Part shown: positions 61,591 through 64,000 of the stretch, piece after piece
How positions within the stretch are numbered: the first letter of the stretch is position 1
Layout of the letters: the number at the start of each line of letters is the position of its first letter
Assembly: GCF_037126175.1 (NCBI RefSeq)
Contig: NZ_CP146986.1
Location: 4,163,001-4,227,000, forward strand
Reading direction: 5' to 3'
From: Pseudomonas sp. RSB 5.4
GTDB lineage: Bacteria; Pseudomonadota; Gammaproteobacteria; Pseudomonadales; Pseudomonadaceae
DNA: 64,000 nucleotides
Notes under the pieces: model-generated
Database searches by the model: none
What the model was told of the DNA's origin: nothing
Seen by the model: only the letters and a program-made list of their open reading frames with translations
Made by a program: the position numbers and the translations under genes

Positions 61591-62016
61591 TTACTTCACC
61601 GTCACGGTGATCTTTTCCGAAACGATTGGCGGATCGAAGGCCATGTGGCCCTTGTCGCCCAGTTCCAGTTGCAAGGTGTGCTTGCCTGGGGTCAGCGTCA
61701 GTTCGGTTTCGGTCTGCGCCTTGCCGAAGTGGATGTGGTTGGCGTCTGCCGGAATCACCGCGCCCGCCGGGATGATGTCCTTGGCATCGACCAGCAGGTG
61801 ATGGTGGCCGGTGTTCGCGGTCGGATCGCCTGCCGGCGCCAGTGCGATGCCTTTGACTTCAAACTTGACCTTGAATGTCTTGTCGACAACGGCGCCACTG
61901 CTTGGCTCGACGATACTCACTGAAGCGCCCGCCGGCGCCTCTGTGGCGGCGCTGGCCATCATCGAAGCACCCAACAGAAGGCCAGCCAGCGCTGCACGTG
62001 ACATGAATGTTTTCAT
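61591..62016 (-). CDS. DUF4399 exported protein
   Basis: A 141-residue protein with a signal peptide (MKTFMSRAALAGLLLGASMM, cleavage after ASA). The mature part is one DUF4399 domain: SIVEPSSGAVVDKTFKVKFE, with a histidine-rich pocket TGHHHLLVDAK and HIHFGKAQTETELTLTPGKH. The HHH and HIHFG motifs look like a metal site, but no metal is known. It converges on serA with a shared terminator. Unknown function. Confidence 0.82.
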   Translation of the reverse strand: MKTFMSRAALAGLLLGASMMASAATEAPAGASVSIVEPSSGAVVDKTFKVKFEVKGIALAPAGDPTANTGHHHLLVDAKDIIPAGAVIPADANHIHFGKAQTETELTLTPGKHTLQLELGDKGHMAFDPPIVSEKITVTVK

Positions 62017-62151
62017 TCTCTTCTCCAGTTTTTTCGTAAAATCCGCGCGGTCATGACAACTTCATGACCATTCGTTGCCGAAGGCACTCGACAACCATAG
62101 CAAAGCGAGCCTGACTCAGAGCATCGCGATAATGATTTCAAAGGAGTGACC

Positions 62152-62718
62152 ATGCGTTTTCTGCCTGGCCTGATCTGCCTGCTACCCCTTCTGAGCCCGC
62201 TGGCTCACGCCGAACTGATTGATGACGTCAACGACCGTGGCGAGTTGCGCATAGCCCTTGAGGCTAATACACCGCCCTTCAATTTCAAGGACGGCGACAC
62301 ACTCACGGGGTTCGAGGTCGAGCTTGGGCAACTGCTGGCCAACGAGCTGGATGTACGCGCCGACTTCATCGTCACCGACGACGCCGACCTGCTTCAGGGC
62401 GTTGAGAGCGGCAAGTACGACGTTGCGCTCAATCACATAGCACTGACACCTGAACTCAAGGATCGTTTCGACTTCAGCGAGTCTTACGGCAAGGTCGACT
62501 CGCAGCTATGGGCGAAGAAGGATGAGCAGCCACGGCCGATGGTACTGGTACAGACGTTGACCGAGGAAAAGCCGAAGGCGACCCCGGTGGAGCTGGCGAT
62601 TCCGTTTCAGAAGGGCAACCCGGCGTTTCAGGCGAGCCTTGCGGGTGCGTTGCAGCGGATCAAGGCGGATGGGCGGTTGGCGGCGTTGTCCGAGAAGTGG
62701 TTCACCGAACCCAAATAA
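62152..62718 (+). CDS. Short periplasmic solute-binding protein (SBP_bac_3 type)
   Basis: A 188-residue protein with a signal peptide (MRFLPGLICLLPLLSPLAHA) followed by a SBP_bac_3 domain: RGELRIALEANTPPFNFKDG, GFEVELGQLLANELDVRADF, VESGKYDVALNHIALTPELK. At ~168 mature residues it is much shorter than the usual ~230. The central part from the hinge onward is missing, and the C-terminal piece (FQASLAGALQRIKADGRLAA, WFTEP) is present. No transporter genes lie nearby. It could be a truncated sensor-like protein or a degenerate importer subunit. Confidence 0.75.
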   Translation: MRFLPGLICLLPLLSPLAHAELIDDVNDRGELRIALEANTPPFNFKDGDTLTGFEVELGQLLANELDVRADFIVTDDADLLQGVESGKYDVALNHIALTPELKDRFDFSESYGKVDSQLWAKKDEQPRPMVLVQTLTEEKPKATPVELAIPFQKGNPAFQASLAGALQRIKADGRLAALSEKWFTEPK

Positions 62719-62730
62719 ACACACAAACCC

Positions 62731-62820
62731 TGTGGGAGGGGGCTTGCTCCCGAAGGCGTCGTGTCAGGCAATACACAGGTTGGATGACCCGCCGCTTTCG
62801 CGAGCAAGCCCGCTCCCACA
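62731..62820. repeat. REP doublet with hybrid left copy
   Basis: Left TGTGGGAGGGGGCTTGCTCC is the hybrid sequence also found at 52472-52550. Right TTCGCGAGCAAGCCCGCTCC is the standard copy. It sits between convergent genes. Confidence 0.83.
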
Positions 62821-62837
62821 TGGGTTTTGGGTGGCTT

Positions 62838-63323
62838 TCAGTCGAGTTGGGTCAGGGCGATTGCGGCCTCAGACAATTCGAGCTCACTGAACACCTGCAC
62901 CCCGTGGCGTTTGAGCAGCGCCGCCGTAACGCCTTCTCCCGAGACCTTCACCCCACTGAACGTCCCGTCATAGGTCAGCAAATTCCCGCAGGAAGGACTG
63001 TTGGCCTTGAGCACCGCCACACGGATGCCGTGCTTTTGCACCAGCTCCAGCGCTTGCCGCGCACCATCGAGAAACTGCGCGCTGACGTCCTCGCCCTCGC
63101 TGGTGATCACCGCCGCTTGGCCATCGAGCACTTCCGCGCCCTGCCCACCCGGGATCTCCGCCGCTGCCCGCGGGGTTGGCAAACCGCCAGCTACTTCCGG
63201 ACACAGCGGTACCACGCGGCCCTCGGCGATCCACTGTTCGAGCAAATCGAACGGCCCGCTGGCCCCGCCGTCGTAACGCACGCGGTGGCCCAACAGGCAG
63301 CGGCTGACCAGAATCTTCTGCAT
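62838..63323 (-). CDS. DUF523 protein
   Basis: A 161-residue protein of DUF523. Cysteines sit in SRCLLGHRVRYDG, VVPLCPEVAGGLPTPRAAAE and KANSPSCGNLLTYDG, a pattern (CLLG, CPE, SPSCG) that suggests an iron-sulfur or thiol site but has no proven function. Start at 63323 (MQKILV); one base separates it from the 2OG-oxygenase stop, so they are cotranscribed. It is widely conserved but uncharacterised. Confidence 0.85.
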   Translation of the reverse strand: MQKILVSRCLLGHRVRYDGGASGPFDLLEQWIAEGRVVPLCPEVAGGLPTPRAAAEIPGGQGAEVLDGQAAVITSEGEDVSAQFLDGARQALELVQKHGIRVAVLKANSPSCGNLLTYDGTFSGVKVSGEGVTAALLKRHGVQVFSELELSEAAIALTQLD

Positions 63324-63324
63324 A

Positions 63325-63948
63325 TCAGAACGGCTCGTTGCCACGGCGACGGAACCAGCCGGTCAGCGACAGGCGTTCGCGGTGCGCCGGCAGCACTTCA
63401 TGCGGCACCTCGCCGGAGAGGAACACCACCAGACAGCCGCCGGTGGGTTGCACGTCGTGGACGCGCTCATCGTCCAGGTACATGCGCAGCTGACCACCGT
63501 CTTCCGGCAACCACGCGTCATTGAGGTAGACCACCGCCGAAACCATGCGCCGGTCATCGTCGCGAAAACGGTCGACGTGCTTGCGGTAAAACGCGCCCGG
63601 CGGATACAGGGCGAAATGGCATTCGAAATCCTCAAGCCCGAGGAACAGCCCACGATTGAGCGCCTCGCGCAGACTGTCCATCAGGCTCAGATAACGGTCG
63701 CTGGCCTCGGCCTGGCCCGGGTCGATCCACTGGATGTGGTCGCCGCGAATGCCCTCGCGAATCTCCGAAAACGGCCCACGGCCTACCCCCGCCGGCGCCA
63801 GTTCACCCTCGGCCTCACGTTTGCGGCACTCGGCCGCCAGCTCACGGGTCAAACCCGCGGGCAGGAAAATGTTCTGCTGCGACCAGCCATGTTCGGCCAG
63901 GTCGTCGACGATACGTAACAGCAGCGGGTGTTCAGAGGATATTTGCAT
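63325..63948 (-). CDS. 2-oxoglutarate/Fe(II)-dependent oxygenase
   Basis: A 207-residue prolyl-4-hydroxylase-like protein. The HxD part of the facial triad is in FYRKHVDRFRDDDRRMVSAV, and the second histidine and the arginine that binds 2-oxoglutarate are in VPHEVLPAHRERLSLTGWF. The start could be 63948 (MQISSEHP) or 63957 (MRAMQ); neither has a clear ribosome binding site, and the shorter one is listed. It precedes DUF523 with one base between. Relatives hydroxylate protein prolines (such as EF-Tu). Substrate unknown. Confidence 0.82.
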   Translation of the reverse strand: MQISSEHPLLLRIVDDLAEHGWSQQNIFLPAGLTRELAAECRKREAEGELAPAGVGRGPFSEIREGIRGDHIQWIDPGQAEASDRYLSLMDSLREALNRGLFLGLEDFECHFALYPPGAFYRKHVDRFRDDDRRMVSAVVYLNDAWLPEDGGQLRMYLDDERVHDVQPTGGCLVVFLSGEVPHEVLPAHRERLSLTGWFRRRGNEPF

Positions 63949-64000
63949 GGCGCGCATAGTATGCCGGCGGCAAGAAATCCGACAGAGCCACGCAGCGGCT

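Overview
This window is a GC-rich chromosomal segment from a Pseudomonas of the P. fluorescens group. The evidence is the gene content and order, which from memory matches the thiG to serA stretch of the P. aeruginosa PAO1 chromosome (about PA0381 down to PA0316, with accessory insertions), the near-total coding density, and the many fluorescens-type REP palindromes. It holds about 66 protein genes. I saw no rRNA, tRNA, CRISPR array, insertion sequence or prophage.

Layout. 1-6463: thiamin sulfur-carrier genes (thiG partial, thiS), a DUF423 membrane protein, mtgA, then rpoH and the overlapping ftsY-ftsE-ftsX operon on the minus strand. 6808-12248: two M16 peptidase genes coupled to rsmD, an alpha/beta hydrolase and an AraC regulator. 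12360-17781: sulfurtransferase, then a TetR regulator divergent from an aldehyde dehydrogenase, a Tat-exported small protein and a GMC oxidoreductase. 17897-23143: coaD, ferredoxin, mutM, an HDOD protein, a PfpI-family protein and rlmI. 23144-26853: an accessory cassette on locally AT-rich DNA. 27111-35311: ilvD, pchP, a TcyP-type cystine symporter, folA and a DUF2868/DUF3482 membrane GTPase pair. 35434-42255: a phosphonate uptake and breakdown block. 42266-45055: the cadA/cadR heavy-metal pair. 45179-61528: housekeeping genes (thyA, lgt, ptsP, rppH, a histidinol-phosphatase-type HAD, ilvA, rpiA, D-2-hydroxyglutarate dehydrogenase, serA) with small accessory genes between them. 61591-63948: DUF4399, a short solute-binding protein, DUF523 and a 2OG-Fe(II) oxygenase.

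Most likely undescribed system. At 23438-26853 a 23-codon gene with a strong ribosome binding site and a good upstream sigma70-like promoter is followed by a perfect 12-bp stem-loop. Three translationally coupled genes come next: a SagB-type flavin dehydrogenase, an AurF-like diiron oxygenase with all seven expected metal ligands, and a Bcr/CflA-type MFS exporter. This has the architecture of a ribosomally made, modified peptide pathway, yet no YcaO/cyclodehydratase, protease or radical SAM gene is present, and the peptide has no Cys or Ser. The 5' third of the dehydrogenase gene is AT-rich and full of ATA codons, which points to acquisition from elsewhere or domain shuffling.

Other themes. 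The phosphonate block pairs a PhnZ-type mixed-valent diiron oxygenase (all key residues conserved) with a FAD oxidoreductase, an ABC importer and a LysR regulator, but lacks the usual PhnY hydroxylase. serA is divergent from the D-2-hydroxyglutarate dehydrogenase gene that is known to recycle its side product. At least four families of REP/REPIN-type palindromes occupy about twenty intergenic gaps.
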